Shown here: in pieces, positions 5,356-5,500 of the stretch
Position numbering within the stretch: the stretch's first letter is position 1
How the letters are laid out: each line of letters begins with the position of its first letter
Assembly (NCBI GenBank): GCA_030668065.1
Contig: DAOUUS010000119.1
Span: 1-5,500, forward strand
DNA length: 5,500 nt
Direction: 5' to 3'
Source of the DNA: Candidatus Methanophagales archaeon
GTDB taxonomy: Archaea > Halobacteriota > Syntropharchaeia > Alkanophagales > Methanospirareceae
Position numbers and translations under genes: made by a program
The notes under the pieces: generated by a model
Told to the model about the DNA's origin: nothing
The model's database searches: none
The model's input: only the letters and a program-made list of their open reading frames with translations

Positions 5356-5500
5356 ATGGAAAATCCCGTTTACATAGAAACTTACACACGAGGCGTGTTT
5401 GAAGAACGGCTAGAAAAGCTTGAGGCTATACTAAACAAGTGTGAACTGTGCCCGCGAGAATGCGGCGTCAACCGAAACAAAGGTGAAACTGGCTATTGCA
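5356..5500 (+). CDS. PflX-type radical SAM protein, N-terminus (cut by window end)
   Basis: The first 48 residues of a protein that runs off the right edge. After a helical start (TRGVFEERLEKLEAIL) it shows C29-x2-C32-x3-C36 in KCELCPRECGVNRNKGETGYC, with a further Cys at 48. This Cys-rich head, with CPRxCGVNR and KGExGxC, is characteristic of the COG1313 'PflX' family, radical SAM proteins annotated as putative pyruvate-formate-lyase-activating enzymes. The true substrate of most members is unknown. The SAM/[4Fe-4S] CxxxCxxC motif would lie further on and is not visible. A TAG stop in frame at 5344-5346 fixes the ATG at 5356 as the upstream-most start; a purine-rich AGAAGAGAG precedes it. 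It follows the KAP gene by 158 nt, with a terminator between, so it is probably a separate unit. Confidence 0.82.
   Translation, partial: MENPVYIETYTRGVFEERLEKLEAILNKCELCPRECGVNRNKGETGYC

Overview
The window looks archaeal, most likely from a euryarchaeal (Halobacteriota-like) metagenome lineage. The evidence is one clear BRE/TATA promoter (AAAAAAAAGC followed by TTAAATAA, 3331-3348), a second TATA element upstream of clpB, a T-tract that looks like an archaeal terminator, and a GAGGT ribosome-binding site. The last gene encodes a PflX-type (COG1313) radical SAM protein, common in methanogens and their relatives. A narrower placement such as an ANME/Syntrophoarchaeia relative is only a guess: there is no rRNA, tRNA or marker gene to settle it.

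Layout. Positions 1-437 hold no intact gene. They contain a decayed minus-strand reading frame with a damaged zinc-knuckle-like motif (49-321) whose 3' part is built from three copies of a short repeat (54-138). Positions 438-3014 (minus) are a full-length ClpB disaggregase (858 aa, two AAA+ modules, coiled-coil middle domain). Positions 3015-3484 are the divergent intergenic region: the clpB promoter overlaps a 7-12-7 inverted repeat, a 10-bp-period repeat lies at 3201-3260, and a strong archaeal promoter drives the rightward unit. That promoter sits so close to an ATG at 3372 that the 34-codon micro-ORF there could be read from a leaderless mRNA; its stop lies 8 nt before the next gene. Positions 3485-5197 (plus) encode a 570-aa KAP-family P-loop NTPase fused to 17 pentapeptide repeats. 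Positions 5198-5355 hold a T-tract terminator and a TATA-like element flanked by an 8-bp inverted repeat. From 5356 to the window end is the N-terminus of the PflX-type radical SAM protein.

How they relate. ClpB is a housekeeping/stress gene transcribed away from the rest. The micro-ORF and the KAP-pentapeptide gene appear to form a separate transcription unit with its own promoter and terminator. The KAP-pentapeptide protein, possibly translationally coupled to the micro-ORF, is the most unusual item. Its family includes signalling/scaffold ATPases and the phage-exclusion protein PifA, but nothing here shows a defence role directly. The PflX gene looks independent.
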